The notes beneath the pieces are model-generated. The model ran no database searches. It saw only the letters and a program-made list of their open reading frames with translations, and was not told the DNA's origin. The position numbers were made by a program, and so were the translations under genes. A stretch of DNA of 22,935 nucleotides from Dehalococcoidia bacterium (lineage in GTDB: Bacteria; Chloroflexota; Dehalococcoidia; E44-bin15). Of the stretch, positions 1 to 6,581 are shown one piece after another. The first letter of the stretch is position 1; each line of letters begins with the position of its first letter. The stretch covers positions 1-22,935 of the forward strand of contig SOIC01000084.1 in assembly GCA_004377275.1 (NCBI GenBank). The letters run 5' to 3'.

Positions 1-267
1 GAGTGCTTTGCCACTATTGGTCAGGTGGGCAATGTTGACCATCAGCATATTAAGCTTGGTAAGGCAGGTCGGAAAAGGCACCTGGGGATCCGCTCTACAG
101 TGCGCGGCTCGGTGATGAGCCCCAGGGATCACCCCCATGGTGGGGGGGAGGGGAGATCCCCCATAGGTTTGCCTGGTCCCAAGACCCCCTGGGGGAAGCC
201 GGCGATGGGCTATACCACCCGCAGAAACAAGCTCACCGACAGCATGATCGTGAAGCGGAGGAAGTAA
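1..267 (+). CDS. rplB: 50S ribosomal protein L2, C-terminal part (5' end outside window)
   Basis: Frame 1 is open from the first base and ends in TAA at 265-267, giving the last 88 residues of L2; the intact protein is about 275. L2 is a primary 23S rRNA-binding protein at the subunit interface near the peptidyl-transferase centre. The conserved segment DHPHGGGEGR, containing the histidine implicated in peptidyl transfer, is present, followed by a TPWGKP motif and a basic C-terminus ending KRRK. The variant GRSPIGLPGPKTPWG follows the glycine-rich loop, one of the known forms of this region. A GTG at 25 is only an internal valine codon. It is followed by rpsS after an 89-base gap, as in S10 operons generally. 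Confidence 0.97.
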   Translation, partial: ECFATIGQVGNVDHQHIKLGKAGRKRHLGIRSTVRGSVMSPRDHPHGGGEGRSPIGLPGPKTPWGKPAMGYTTRRNKLTDSMIVKRRK

Positions 268-356
268 GGGGAAATAAATCTAAGATGTCAGTAGTGCAAT
301 CAACCGAGCTACTATCGATCTTTAGCAGCTTGGAGCGCAGGTGAAAGGTCGGAAAA

Positions 357-656
357 ATGTCCAGATCCTCTAAGAAGGGACCCTTTGTCGACTCGAAACT
401 GGTGAAGAAGGTGGAGGCACTCAATCAGTCGGGAGAGAAGGCAGTGCTCAAGACGTGGTCACGTGCATCGACCATTCTTCCCGAGATGATCGGACACACT
501 ATAGGGGTGCACGATGGCAGGCGGCATGTGCCCATCTTTATTACCGAGAATATGGTGGGGCACAAGCTGGGTGAATTTGCCTTCACCAGATCCTTCAGGG
601 GGCATTCCGCTAAGTCGGAGAGGGTTGCCACGTTTAAGAAGCGGACAAAGAAGTAG
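357..656 (+). CDS. rpsS: 30S ribosomal protein S19
   Basis: 99 residues, typical for S19, which binds the 16S rRNA 3' domain in the subunit head with S13. It opens MSRSSKKGPFVD, the usual S19 start, and contains the conserved HNGR-like stretch (here VHDGRRHVPIFI) and the MVGHKLGEFAFTR segment. The ATG at 357 follows a purine-rich GGTCGGAAAA. The preceding 268-356 interval holds no convincing gene, promoter or terminator. rplV begins five bases after its TAG. Nothing is unusual in the protein. Confidence 0.97.
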   Translation: MSRSSKKGPFVDSKLVKKVEALNQSGEKAVLKTWSRASTILPEMIGHTIGVHDGRRHVPIFITENMVGHKLGEFAFTRSFRGHSAKSERVATFKKRTKK

Positions 657-661
657 GCATT

Positions 662-997
662 ATGGAGGTACAGGCTACCGCAAGATATGTAAGGACATCG
701 CCTCGCAAACTGCGACCTATTGCGGGTGTGGTGCGGGGTAAGAAGGTAGAGGAGGCGTTGACTATTCTCAGATTCCTGCCCTCGCCGTCGGCCCGTACTG
801 TAGCCAGGGTGGTAAAGTCAGCCGCAGCCAATGCTGAGAATAACTTCGAGATGACGCAATCGGATCTGAGGATTGTGAAGATCTATATCGATGGGGGGCG
901 GAGCATGAAGCGCTATCGCGCAGGACCAAGGGGGCGGGTAAAACCGATCCTCAAACGATCCAGCCATATCACCGTAGTGGTTAAAGAGGAGGAATGA
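662..997 (+). CDS. rplV: 50S ribosomal protein L22
   Basis: 111 residues, a normal length for L22, whose long beta-hairpin lines the nascent peptide exit tunnel. The N-terminal RYVRTSPRKLR motif, the AxxNAENN segment (AAANAENNFEM) and the hairpin sequence RYRAGPRGRVKPILKRSSHITVVV are all present. The ATG at 662 lies five bases after the rpsS stop. The stop TGA at 995-997 directly abuts the TTG start of rpsC, and the ribosome-binding site for rpsC (AGAGGAGG) sits inside the last rplV codons, so the two are probably translationally coupled. Confidence 0.97.
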   Translation: MEVQATARYVRTSPRKLRPIAGVVRGKKVEEALTILRFLPSPSARTVARVVKSAAANAENNFEMTQSDLRIVKIYIDGGRSMKRYRAGPRGRVKPILKRSSHITVVVKEEE

Positions 998-2116
998 TTG
1001 GGGCAAAAAGTTCACCCGGTAGGATTTAGGCTCGGCGTGAGCAAGGATTGGCAGGCAAAGTGGTATGCCGATAGAAACTATACCGAGCTATTGCAGGAGG
1101 ACCTCAAGATCAGAGCAGCCATCGCGTCGAAGTATGCGGCGGATGATGTCTCGCGCGTTGACATAGAGCGTGCTGCCAATCAGGTGACAGTAACCGTCTT
1201 TACGGCAAGGCCAGGGATCGTTATCGGCAGAGGAGGGCAGCGGGTCGATGAGATGAGGCTTATTTTGGAGCAGGTCGCCGGAAAACGAGTACGACTGAAC
1301 ATCATGGAGGTTGCGCGACCCGAGCAGGATGCTTATCTGGTGGCCAGGAGCATTGCTCAGCAGATTCAGCGGCGCATTTCTCATCGGCGTGCCATGAAGC
1401 AGGCAATCTCTCGGGCTATGGATAGTGGTGCCCAGGGGATAAAGGTCCGTTGCTCAGGTAGACTTACTGGCTCCGAGTATTCAAGGAAAGAGACCTTGTA
1501 TCAGGGAAGGGTGCCCCTTCATACGCTACGTGCCGATATCGACTACGCCCAGGTTGTGGCACACACCACTCTAGGCTGTACTGGGATCAAGGTTTGGATC
1601 TATAAAGGCGACATAATCTCAGAGGCTGAAAAGCTCCACGTCGAAGCCCCGCCAGTGGTGTCACCCGTGGAAGGAGAGGGGCTGGGTGAGGAGGTTAAGG
1701 TAGAAGACGAAGCTAAAGCGGAGGACGAGGTTAAGATAGAGGAGGAGGCTAAGGTGGAGGAGGAGGTTAAGGTAGCGGGGGAGGCTAAGATAGAGGAGGA
1801 GGTTAAGGTGGAGGAGGAGGTTAAGGTAGCGGGGGAGGCTAATGTGGGGGAGGAGGCTAAGCTAGCGGAGAAGCCTAAGGTAAAGGAGAAGCCTAAGCCT
1901 AAGGAGAGGCCTAAGGTAAAGGAGAAAGCTGAGGTAAAGGCTAAGGCAAAGGAGCAGCCTAAGGCAAAGGAGGAGGCTGAGGTAAAGGAGAAGCCTAAGG
2001 CAGAGGAGAAGCCCAAGGTAAGAGAGCAGCCTGAGGCAAAGGAGAAGCCTAAGGCGAAGGCAAAGGAGAAGCCTAAGGCGAAGGAGAAGGCTGAGGTAGA
2101 GACGCCCGAGGACTAA
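998..2116 (+). CDS. rpsC: 30S ribosomal protein S3 with long charged C-terminal extension
   Basis: 372 residues, about 150 more than a normal S3 of 210-230. Residues 1 to about 210 are a complete S3: the start MGQKVHPVGFRLG, the KH-domain GxxG loop (IGRGGQ, about residue 76), and the C-terminal domain through RVPLHTLRADIDY and GIKVWIYKGD. S3 sits at the mRNA entry channel of the 30S subunit. From about residue 211 the protein becomes low-complexity Glu/Lys/Val/Ala/Pro, first net acidic (EEVKVEDE, EEVKVAGEA), then basic hexads of the KEKPKV type, ending AEVETPED. The start is TTG, supported by AGGAGG nine to ten bases upstream and by homology. Tails on S3 are known in some Chloroflexi, as I recall, so a shorter form may be a lineage trait; this one is strikingly expanded. 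I see no frameshift. Confidence 0.95.
   Translation: MGQKVHPVGFRLGVSKDWQAKWYADRNYTELLQEDLKIRAAIASKYAADDVSRVDIERAANQVTVTVFTARPGIVIGRGGQRVDEMRLILEQVAGKRVRLNIMEVARPEQDAYLVARSIAQQIQRRISHRRAMKQAISRAMDSGAQGIKVRCSGRLTGSEYSRKETLYQGRVPLHTLRADIDYAQVVAHTTLGCTGIKVWIYKGDIISEAEKLHVEAPPVVSPVEGEGLGEEVKVEDEAKAEDEVKIEEEAKVEEEVKVAGEAKIEEEVKVEEEVKVAGEANVGEEAKLAEKPKVKEKPKPKERPKVKEKAEVKAKAKEQPKAKEEAEVKEKPKAEEKPKVREQPEAKEKPKAKAKEKPKAKEKAEVETPED
1675..2112 (+). repeat. Purine-rich degenerate codon repeats encoding the S3 tail
   Basis: The coding strand of the rpsC 3' third is almost all A and G, built from short units such as GAGGAGGTTAAGGT and AAGGAGAAGCCTAAGGC. Two perfect 38-base copies occur at 1751-1788 and 1805-1842, a period of 54 bases (18 codons). 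The downstream half is made of roughly 18-base units encoding KEKPKA or KEKPKV. All units keep the reading frame. The pattern fits growth by replication slippage under selection for charge and frame rather than for exact sequence. Confidence 0.9.
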
Positions 2117-2148
2117 GAGGGACAGCGCGCTGAGTAAGGGATAGGATC

Positions 2149-2583
2149 ATGTTACAGCCGAGGCGAGTTAAATATCGAAAACAGCATCGTGGTCGTCGCC
2201 GGGGGGTGGCTCAGGCGGGCAATAGCATCTCCTTTGGCGAGTTTGGGCTTCAGGCCCAAGGGGCTTGCTGGCTCACGTCAAGACAGATCGAGGCGGCACG
2301 GCGTGCCATTATTCGCTATGTGCGGCGTGGTGGCAAGGTTTGGATCCGTGTCTTTCCCGATAAACCGGTGACCTCAAAACCTGCCGAGACTCGCATGGGC
2401 AGCGGCAAGGGCGCGGTGGACCATTGGGTTTGTGTAACCAAACCGGGGAGGATCCTCTTTGAGATCGCTGGGGTCAAAGAGGAAGCGGCGCGGGAAGCGA
2501 TGCGCTTGGCCTCACATAAACTACCCATCCCTACCAGGTTTGTGCGCAGAGACACCGATGTCCCTTACAAGGAGGGTTCATAG
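2149..2583 (+). CDS. rplP: 50S ribosomal protein L16
   Basis: 144 residues, slightly longer than the usual 136-142. L16 helps form the A-site tRNA binding region of the 50S subunit. Recognisable segments are the start MLQPRRVKYRKQHRGR, the GEFGLQA motif, IEAARRAI, VWIRVFPDKPVTSKPAETRMGSGKG (read across positions 2338-2412) and the C-terminal domain around KLPIPTRFV. The ATG at 2149 lies 32 bases after rpsC with a GGATC-type purine stretch upstream. Its 3' end carries the AAGGAGG ribosome-binding site for rpmC. Confidence 0.96.
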   Translation: MLQPRRVKYRKQHRGRRRGVAQAGNSISFGEFGLQAQGACWLTSRQIEAARRAIIRYVRRGGKVWIRVFPDKPVTSKPAETRMGSGKGAVDHWVCVTKPGRILFEIAGVKEEAAREAMRLASHKLPIPTRFVRRDTDVPYKEGS

Positions 2584-2584
2584 G

Positions 2585-2785
2585 TTGAAGATCCAGGAGA
2601 TTAGAACCTTTAGCTTGGAGGAGCTTAGTAAGCAGCTTAGCGATTCCTATAGAGAGCTATTTAACCTAAGATTTCGCTTGGCCACCAGACAACTGGTGAA
2701 TTATCATGAGATCCGCAATGTACGGAAGAGGATCGCTCGGATTAAGACCATAATGAAGGAAATAGAGCTATCAACAGAGGAGTGA
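2585..2785 (+). CDS. rpmC: 50S ribosomal protein L29
   Basis: 66 residues, the normal size for L29, a two-helix protein near the exit tunnel that helps form the binding platform for SRP and trigger factor. The sequence MKIQEIRTFSLEEL, then LFNLRFRLATRQL and VRKRIARIKTIM, is classic L29. I place the start at TTG 2585, one base after the rplP stop, because AAGGAGG ends about nine bases upstream and the family start falls exactly there. A longer in-frame reading from 2459 would run inside rplP and has no family support. Confidence 0.94.
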   Translation: MKIQEIRTFSLEELSKQLSDSYRELFNLRFRLATRQLVNYHEIRNVRKRIARIKTIMKEIELSTEE

Positions 2786-2792
2786 GGGTGTT

Positions 2793-3062
2793 GTGGTAAC
2801 GGAAGCTGGCAGGAAAAGAAAGATCAAGATGGGTCGCGTGGTCAGCAACAAGATGGATAAGACTGTGGTGGTGACTGTGGAATCCTATAGACCCCACCCG
2901 CTATATAAGAAGCAGGTAAGGCGTATTAAAAAATTCAAGGCTCACGATGAGCAAAATTCCTGTCATATCGGGGATGTGGTGCGGATCGAGGAAACGCGCC
3001 CCCTTTCCAAGGAGAAACGTTGGCGGGTGGTGGAGATAGTGTCTAAGAGTGAGTTGGCATGA
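2793..3062 (+). CDS. rpsQ: 30S ribosomal protein S17
   Basis: 89 residues, normal for S17, a primary 16S rRNA-binding protein with an OB fold. Diagnostic segments are GRVVSNKMDKTVVVTVE, HPLYKK and the C-terminal GDVVRIEETRPLSKEKRWRVVEI. The start is GTG at 2793, seven bases after rpmC; GAGGGTG upstream is a plausible but close ribosome-binding site. Its TGA overlaps the ATG of rplN in an ATGA junction, suggesting translational coupling. Confidence 0.95.
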   Translation: MVTEAGRKRKIKMGRVVSNKMDKTVVVTVESYRPHPLYKKQVRRIKKFKAHDEQNSCHIGDVVRIEETRPLSKEKRWRVVEIVSKSELA

Positions 3063-3427
3063 TTCAGCACATGACCAGGGTGAGGGTGGCTGATAACACC
3101 GGGGCCAAGAGCATCATGTGCATCAATGTCCCCGGTGGCACTCGGAAGAGATATGCTCGGGTGGGTGACATCATCGTGGCCTCGGTTAAAGAGGCGACGC
3201 CAGGAGGGGCGGTTAAGAGGGGTGAGGTGGTTCGGGCAGTGATCGTGCGCACCAGTAAGCCCTATCGGCGCCACGATGGTTCATATATCAGGTTCGATGA
3301 GAACGCTGCAGTGATCCTCACCGATAAGAATAATCCTAAAGGAACCCGCATCTTCGGTCCGGTGGCCCATGAGTTGAGGCAGAAGAACTTTATGAAGATC
3401 CTCTCCCTGGCTCCCGAGGTGCTATAA
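3059..3427 (+). CDS. rplN: 50S ribosomal protein L14
   Basis: 122 residues, exactly the family norm. L14 binds 23S rRNA, contacts L19 and forms an intersubunit bridge to 16S rRNA. MIQHMTRVRVADNTGAK is the signature start, followed by GDIIVASVKEATPGGAVKRG and the C-terminal GTRIFGPVAHELR. The ATG overlaps the rpsQ stop by four bases. The stop TAA at 3425-3427 is one base from the rplX start. Confidence 0.97.
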   Translation: MIQHMTRVRVADNTGAKSIMCINVPGGTRKRYARVGDIIVASVKEATPGGAVKRGEVVRAVIVRTSKPYRRHDGSYIRFDENAAVILTDKNNPKGTRIFGPVAHELRQKNFMKILSLAPEVL

Positions 3428-3428
3428 G

Positions 3429-3740
3429 ATGAAGATAAGAAGAGATGATACCGTGGTCGTTATTGCCGGCAGGGATAAAGGGAAGAGGGGGAAGGTGCGT
3501 CAGTCCCTTAAGGGGGAGAGCTGTGTAGTGGTGGAGGGTGTTAATATGGTAAAGCGCCATACGAGGCCTCGGGGAACAGTAAGGCAAGCGGGCATCATTG
3601 AGCGGGAGGCCCCGCTGCATGTTTCCAATGTGATGCTCCTGTGTCCCAAGTGTGATCATCCGGCGCGCCTCGGCTTTCGCATCCTAGAGGATGGTAGCAG
3701 GGTGAGGGTGTGCCGCCGCTGCCACGAGGTGATCGATTGA
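3429..3740 (+). CDS. rplX: 50S ribosomal protein L24, zinc-ribbon form
   Basis: 103 residues. L24 is an assembly-initiating 23S rRNA-binding protein. It begins MKIRRDDTVVVIAGRDKGKRGKV, a KOW motif, and has the EGVNMVKRHTRP segment. The C-terminal part contains CPKC at about residues 75-78 and CRRC at about 95-98, a four-cysteine zinc ribbon seen in many but not all bacterial L24 proteins. The TGA at 3738-3740 overlaps the TTG start of rplE by three bases. The start at 3429 is fixed by family alignment and the one-base gap after rplN. Confidence 0.96.
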   Translation: MKIRRDDTVVVIAGRDKGKRGKVRQSLKGESCVVVEGVNMVKRHTRPRGTVRQAGIIEREAPLHVSNVMLLCPKCDHPARLGFRILEDGSRVRVCRRCHEVID

Positions 3741-4276
3741 TATCCCGATTGAAGGAAAAGTATAAAAAAGAGATGGTACCCACTTTGATGAGCGAGTATG
3801 GCTATAAGAGTGTGATGCAGGTGCCTAGCCTGGAGAAGGTGGTGGTCAATATTGGCCTTGGGGAGGCGACGCAACAGGCCCACGTCCTGGAGGCGGTGGA
3901 GCGGGATCTGGCTGCCATCACCGGGCAGCACCCGGTGATTACTAGGGCAAAGCGGTCGATCGCCGGTTTTAAGCTGCGTCAGGGGATGCCTATTGGGATG
4001 ATGGTAACATTGCGGGGAGATCGGATGTATGATTTTTTCGATAAGCTGGTGAACGTCACCCTGCCGCGCCTTCGCGACTTTCAGGGGATGTCTCGAGACT
4101 CCTTCGATGGCCGGGGCAATTACACCCTGGGATTAAGGGAGCAGCTTATCTTCCCTGAGATCGAGTATGATAAGGTGGACAAGGTACGGGGGCTGGAGAT
4201 TTCGGTTGTCACCACAGCCCGAACCAATGAGGAAGGGTGTAGGCTTCTTGAGCTCATGGGCATGCCGTTCTCATGA
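3737..4276 (+). CDS. rplE: 50S ribosomal protein L5
   Basis: 179 residues, the normal length for L5, which binds 5S rRNA and contacts the P-site tRNA elbow. Segments include the start ISRLKEKYKKEMVPTLM, KVVVNIGLGEA, TRAKRSIAGFKLRQGMPIG, VTLRGDRMYDFFDKL and the C-terminal RTNEEGCRLLELMGMPF. I chose TTG at 3737, overlapping the rplX stop (TTGA), because GAGGTGA lies five to six bases upstream and the family start falls there; an upstream reading from 3710 would lie within rplX. A 92-base gap to rpsN follows. Confidence 0.95.
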   Translation: MISRLKEKYKKEMVPTLMSEYGYKSVMQVPSLEKVVVNIGLGEATQQAHVLEAVERDLAAITGQHPVITRAKRSIAGFKLRQGMPIGMMVTLRGDRMYDFFDKLVNVTLPRLRDFQGMSRDSFDGRGNYTLGLREQLIFPEIEYDKVDKVRGLEISVVTTARTNEEGCRLLELMGMPFS

Positions 4277-4368
4277 GAGTAAAACAGGAATAAATAGTTG
4301 CAGTGGAGGTCAATCTAGTTGCCAAGGTTCTCTTTGGAGAGTGGCGCTAAGGAGAAAAGAGTCAAAGA

Positions 4369-4554
4369 ATGGCGAAGGTATCAAAGGTTGTAAAGGCGCA
4401 ACGAGCACCAAAGTATAAAGTGCAAAAAAGGAATCGCTGTAGCCGTTGCGGCAGGCCGCGAGCCTATATACGCCAGTTTGGGCTGTGCCGCATATGCTTC
4501 AGGGAACTCGCTCTTCAGGGGCAGATCCCCGGGGTGAGGAAGTCTAGCTGGTAG
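4369..4554 (+). CDS. rpsN: 30S ribosomal protein S14, zinc-dependent short form (type Z)
   Basis: 61 residues, the size of the short S14 type, against about 100 for the zinc-free form. Two CxxC pairs (CSRC at about 24-27 and CRIC at about 40-43) form the zinc site, in NRCSRCGRPRAYIRQFGLCR. The ending GVRKSSW is characteristic. S14 lies in the 30S head. AAGGAG lies about 14 bases before the ATG at 4369, a little far. The 4277-4368 gap shows no convincing hairpin or promoter. The rpsH start follows 11 bases after the TAG. Confidence 0.97.
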   Translation: MAKVSKVVKAQRAPKYKVQKRNRCSRCGRPRAYIRQFGLCRICFRELALQGQIPGVRKSSW

Positions 4555-4565
4555 GAGGTGAAGCG

Positions 4566-4961
4566 ATGGTTACCGACCCTATCGCCGATATGCTAACCAG
4601 AATGAGGAATGCCATTCTTGCTAGGCACGACTTTACGCTCGTGCCTTCATCAAGAATGAAGCTCTCTATTGCCAAGATTCTCAGGGAGGAGGGTTTTATC
4701 AGGGATTACGAGGTCTTGAAGGGAAAGCCGCAGCGGGTAATTAAGGTGTATCTCAAATATACGGAGAATAAGGAGCCGGTGCTCACCGGACTCAAGCGAG
4801 TCTCCAAGCCCGGGCTCAGGATATATGTTAAGAGGAAGGAGATTCCCAGGGTTTACGGGGGTCTTGGCATTGCGATTCTCTCCACCCCCAAAGGGGTGAT
4901 GATGGGGCAGCAGGCGTGGCGCCAGGAGGTGGGCGGCGAGCTGCTTTGTTACATATGGTAA
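4566..4961 (+). CDS. rpsH: 30S ribosomal protein S8
   Basis: 131 residues, typical of S8, a primary binder of the 16S rRNA central domain and, in E. coli, the repressor of the spc operon. It opens MVTDPIADMLTRMRNA and contains SRMKLSIAKILREEGFI and RVSKPGLRIY. The C-terminal GLGIAILSTPKGVMMGQQA is the RNA-binding signature. The ending GGELLCYIW matches the usual GGEVLCYVW. TAGGAGGTGAAGCG upstream gives a strong ribosome-binding site. I did not identify an S8-binding mRNA site in the operon. Confidence 0.97.
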   Translation: MVTDPIADMLTRMRNAILARHDFTLVPSSRMKLSIAKILREEGFIRDYEVLKGKPQRVIKVYLKYTENKEPVLTGLKRVSKPGLRIYVKRKEIPRVYGGLGIAILSTPKGVMMGQQAWRQEVGGELLCYIW

Positions 4962-4973
4962 CGGAGGATATTG

Positions 4974-5525
4974 ATGTCTCGCATCGGAAGGATGCCTATT
5001 CCATTGCCTCCAGGGGTTGAGGTCGAGATCAAAGGAAACAAGGTGCGGGTGAAGGGTCCCAATGGGGAGCTTTCCCGCTCCTTTGATCAGGCGATCGCTA
5101 TTTCTTTGAACGAGGGTACGCTCACGGTCTCTCGACCGAGCGATAATCGAATTCATCGCTCGCTTCATGGACTAACCAGGAGCCTTATAGCCAACATGGT
5201 GGAGGGGGTGAGTAAAGGGTTTCAGAAGGACCTGGAGCTCGTTGGTGTCGGCTATCGTGCCCAAAACGTTGGCGAGAAGGTGGTGCTTCAGGTGGGTTAC
5301 TCACACCCTGTGGAGATTAGCCCTCCCATTGGAGTATCGGTGATGGTAGCGGAGGCGCAACGCATCAGTGTTCGGGGCATTGATAAGCAACTGGTAGGGG
5401 ACGTAGCGGCGAAGATTCGCGCCGTAAGGCCTCCGGATCACTACAAAGGCAAGGGGATAAGATATGCCGGTGAGCGGGTTCGGCTAAAGCCAGGAAAATC
5501 AGGGATGGTTGGTGCCAAGAGATAA
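4974..5525 (+). CDS. rplF: 50S ribosomal protein L6
   Basis: 183 residues, normal for L6, which has two similar domains and lies near the factor-binding site. The start is MSRIGRMPIPLPPGVEVEI; the C-terminal signature PPDHYKGKGIRYAGERVRLKPGK is at positions 5428-5496, ending GAKR. GGAGG at 4963-4967 places the start at ATG 4974 with six bases of spacing; a TTG three bases upstream is in frame but sits too close. The stop overlaps the rplR start in TAATG. Confidence 0.96.
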   Translation: MSRIGRMPIPLPPGVEVEIKGNKVRVKGPNGELSRSFDQAIAISLNEGTLTVSRPSDNRIHRSLHGLTRSLIANMVEGVSKGFQKDLELVGVGYRAQNVGEKVVLQVGYSHPVEISPPIGVSVMVAEAQRISVRGIDKQLVGDVAAKIRAVRPPDHYKGKGIRYAGERVRLKPGKSGMVGAKR

Positions 5526-5890
5526 TGCGCAGAAAAGATGCCGAAACAGCGCGCCAAAGAATACATGCCCGGGTGAGGAGGAAGGTTTCGGGCACCGCGG
5601 AGCGTCCTCGCCTATGTGTTTTCCGTAGCCTGAGCCATGTCTACGCCCAGGTGATCGATGATGAGCTGGGTCATACCATTGTCTCGGCATCGACCCTGGA
5701 TCCGGGGGTAAGGTCTGAGTTGGATGGGAAGCGGAAGGTAGCAGCGGCAGCGCTTGTGGGCGATCTGGTAGCTAGGCGGGCTGTGGAGCGGGGAATCACC
5801 GAGGTGGTATTTGACCGAGGCGGATACAAGTATCATGGCAGAGTAAAAGCCCTGGCGGAGTCTGCGAGAGAGGGAGGATTGGAGTTTTAG
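5525..5890 (+). CDS. rplR: 50S ribosomal protein L18
   Basis: 121 residues, as expected for L18, which binds 5S rRNA with L5 and delivers it to the 50S subunit. Motifs: an arginine-rich N-terminus (MRRKDAETARQRIHARVRRK), ERPRLCVFRS, HVYAQVIDD and the C-terminal FDRGGYKYHGRVKALAESAREGGL. The ATG shares one base with the rplF stop (TAATG). The TAG is immediately followed by the rpsE ATG. The internal GGGAGG just before the stop can serve rpsE. Confidence 0.97.
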   Translation: MRRKDAETARQRIHARVRRKVSGTAERPRLCVFRSLSHVYAQVIDDELGHTIVSASTLDPGVRSELDGKRKVAAAALVGDLVARRAVERGITEVVFDRGGYKYHGRVKALAESAREGGLEF

Positions 5891-6397
5891 ATGGAGGGGA
5901 TTCATCACAGCGAATTAGACCTGAATGAGAAACTTGTCAATATAAAGCGCGTGGCCAAGGTGGTGAAAGGAGGGAGGCGATTCAGTTTTACTGCATTGGT
6001 GGTCGTGGGCGATGGTAATGGGCATGTGGGTGCTGGATTGGGCAGAGCAAAGGAGATACCTGAAGCCATCCGAAAGGGAGGCACCATTGCTCGCAAACAA
6101 CTGATCAGTGTGCCGATGAAGGATGGCACCATTCCCTATGAGATAGTGGCCAGGTATGGGGCGGCGAAGGTGCTCCTCAAGCCAGCAGCTCCGGGAACAG
6201 GGTTGATCGCTGGTGGTGGGGTGCGCGCAGTGCTGGAGCTTGCCGGGATTACCGACATCCTCACCAAGTCCCAAGGGAGCGCTAACAAGATAAACGTGGT
6301 GCGAGCCACAGTACTGGGGCTCAGCCAGTTAAGGGATCCTCGGGAGGAGGTAGCGAAGCGAAAGTCGAAGCCCACGGGGGAGGTATCCATTGGCTAA
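5891..6397 (+). CDS. rpsE: 30S ribosomal protein S5
   Basis: 168 residues, normal. S5 is important for translational accuracy and for unwinding of mRNA at the entry tunnel with S3 and S4. The N-terminal double-stranded-RNA-binding-like domain shows VVKGGRRFSFTALVVVGDGNGHVG, then GRAKEIPEAIRKG; the C-terminal domain shows PAAPGTGLIAGGGVRAVLELAGI and SQGSANKINVVRAT. The ATG at 5891 abuts the rplR stop. The last eight bases overlap rpmD. Confidence 0.97.
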   Translation: MEGIHHSELDLNEKLVNIKRVAKVVKGGRRFSFTALVVVGDGNGHVGAGLGRAKEIPEAIRKGGTIARKQLISVPMKDGTIPYEIVARYGAAKVLLKPAAPGTGLIAGGGVRAVLELAGITDILTKSQGSANKINVVRATVLGLSQLRDPREEVAKRKSKPTGEVSIG

Positions 6398-6581
6398 GTT
6401 GATGGTCACTTGGGTAAAAAGCGGCATTGGCCACCCTAGGGATCAGAGGCGGACACTCCAGGCTTTGGGGTTTCATCGCCTGAACCAGACCGTTGAGCAC
6501 GATGATTCGCCAGCGATTCGTGGGATGATCATGAAGGTAAGGCATCTGGTAACCGTGGAGGAGAGCGGTGAGGCAGAATGA
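6390..6581 (+). CDS. rpmD: 50S ribosomal protein L30
   Basis: 63 residues, typical of bacterial L30. The family pattern is visible: VTWVKSGIGHPRDQRRTLQALGFHR, read as the conserved lysine-serine-x-IG turn followed by an RxTLxALGL helix, then NQTVEHDDSPAIRGMIMKVRHLV. The start is TTG at 6390, inside the rpsE 3' end, with GGGGGAGG about eight bases upstream. Its own last 14 bases overlap the rplO start. L30 is absent from some bacterial lineages, so its presence is informative but not unusual. Confidence 0.95.
   Translation: MAKLMVTWVKSGIGHPRDQRRTLQALGFHRLNQTVEHDDSPAIRGMIMKVRHLVTVEESGEAE

Noticed and set aside
285..344. 19-codon frame between rplB and rpsS
   Set aside because: The purine-rich stretch upstream is about 14 bases away, the peptide matches nothing I know, and a frame this short is expected by chance.
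1600..2016. 138-codon open frame antisense to the rpsC tail
   Set aside because: It is the mirror of a purine-rich coding repeat (Ser/Phe/Ala-rich), has no ribosome-binding site or family similarity, and follows automatically from the composition of the sense strand.
1675..2112. CRISPR-like array
   Set aside because: The repeats are coding, in frame, of irregular unit length and have no unique spacers; the same holds for the repeats in rpoA.
4650..5168. 172-codon frame on the - strand across rpsH and rplF
   Set aside because: It is antisense to two confident ribosomal genes and its translation is compositionally like a shadow frame.
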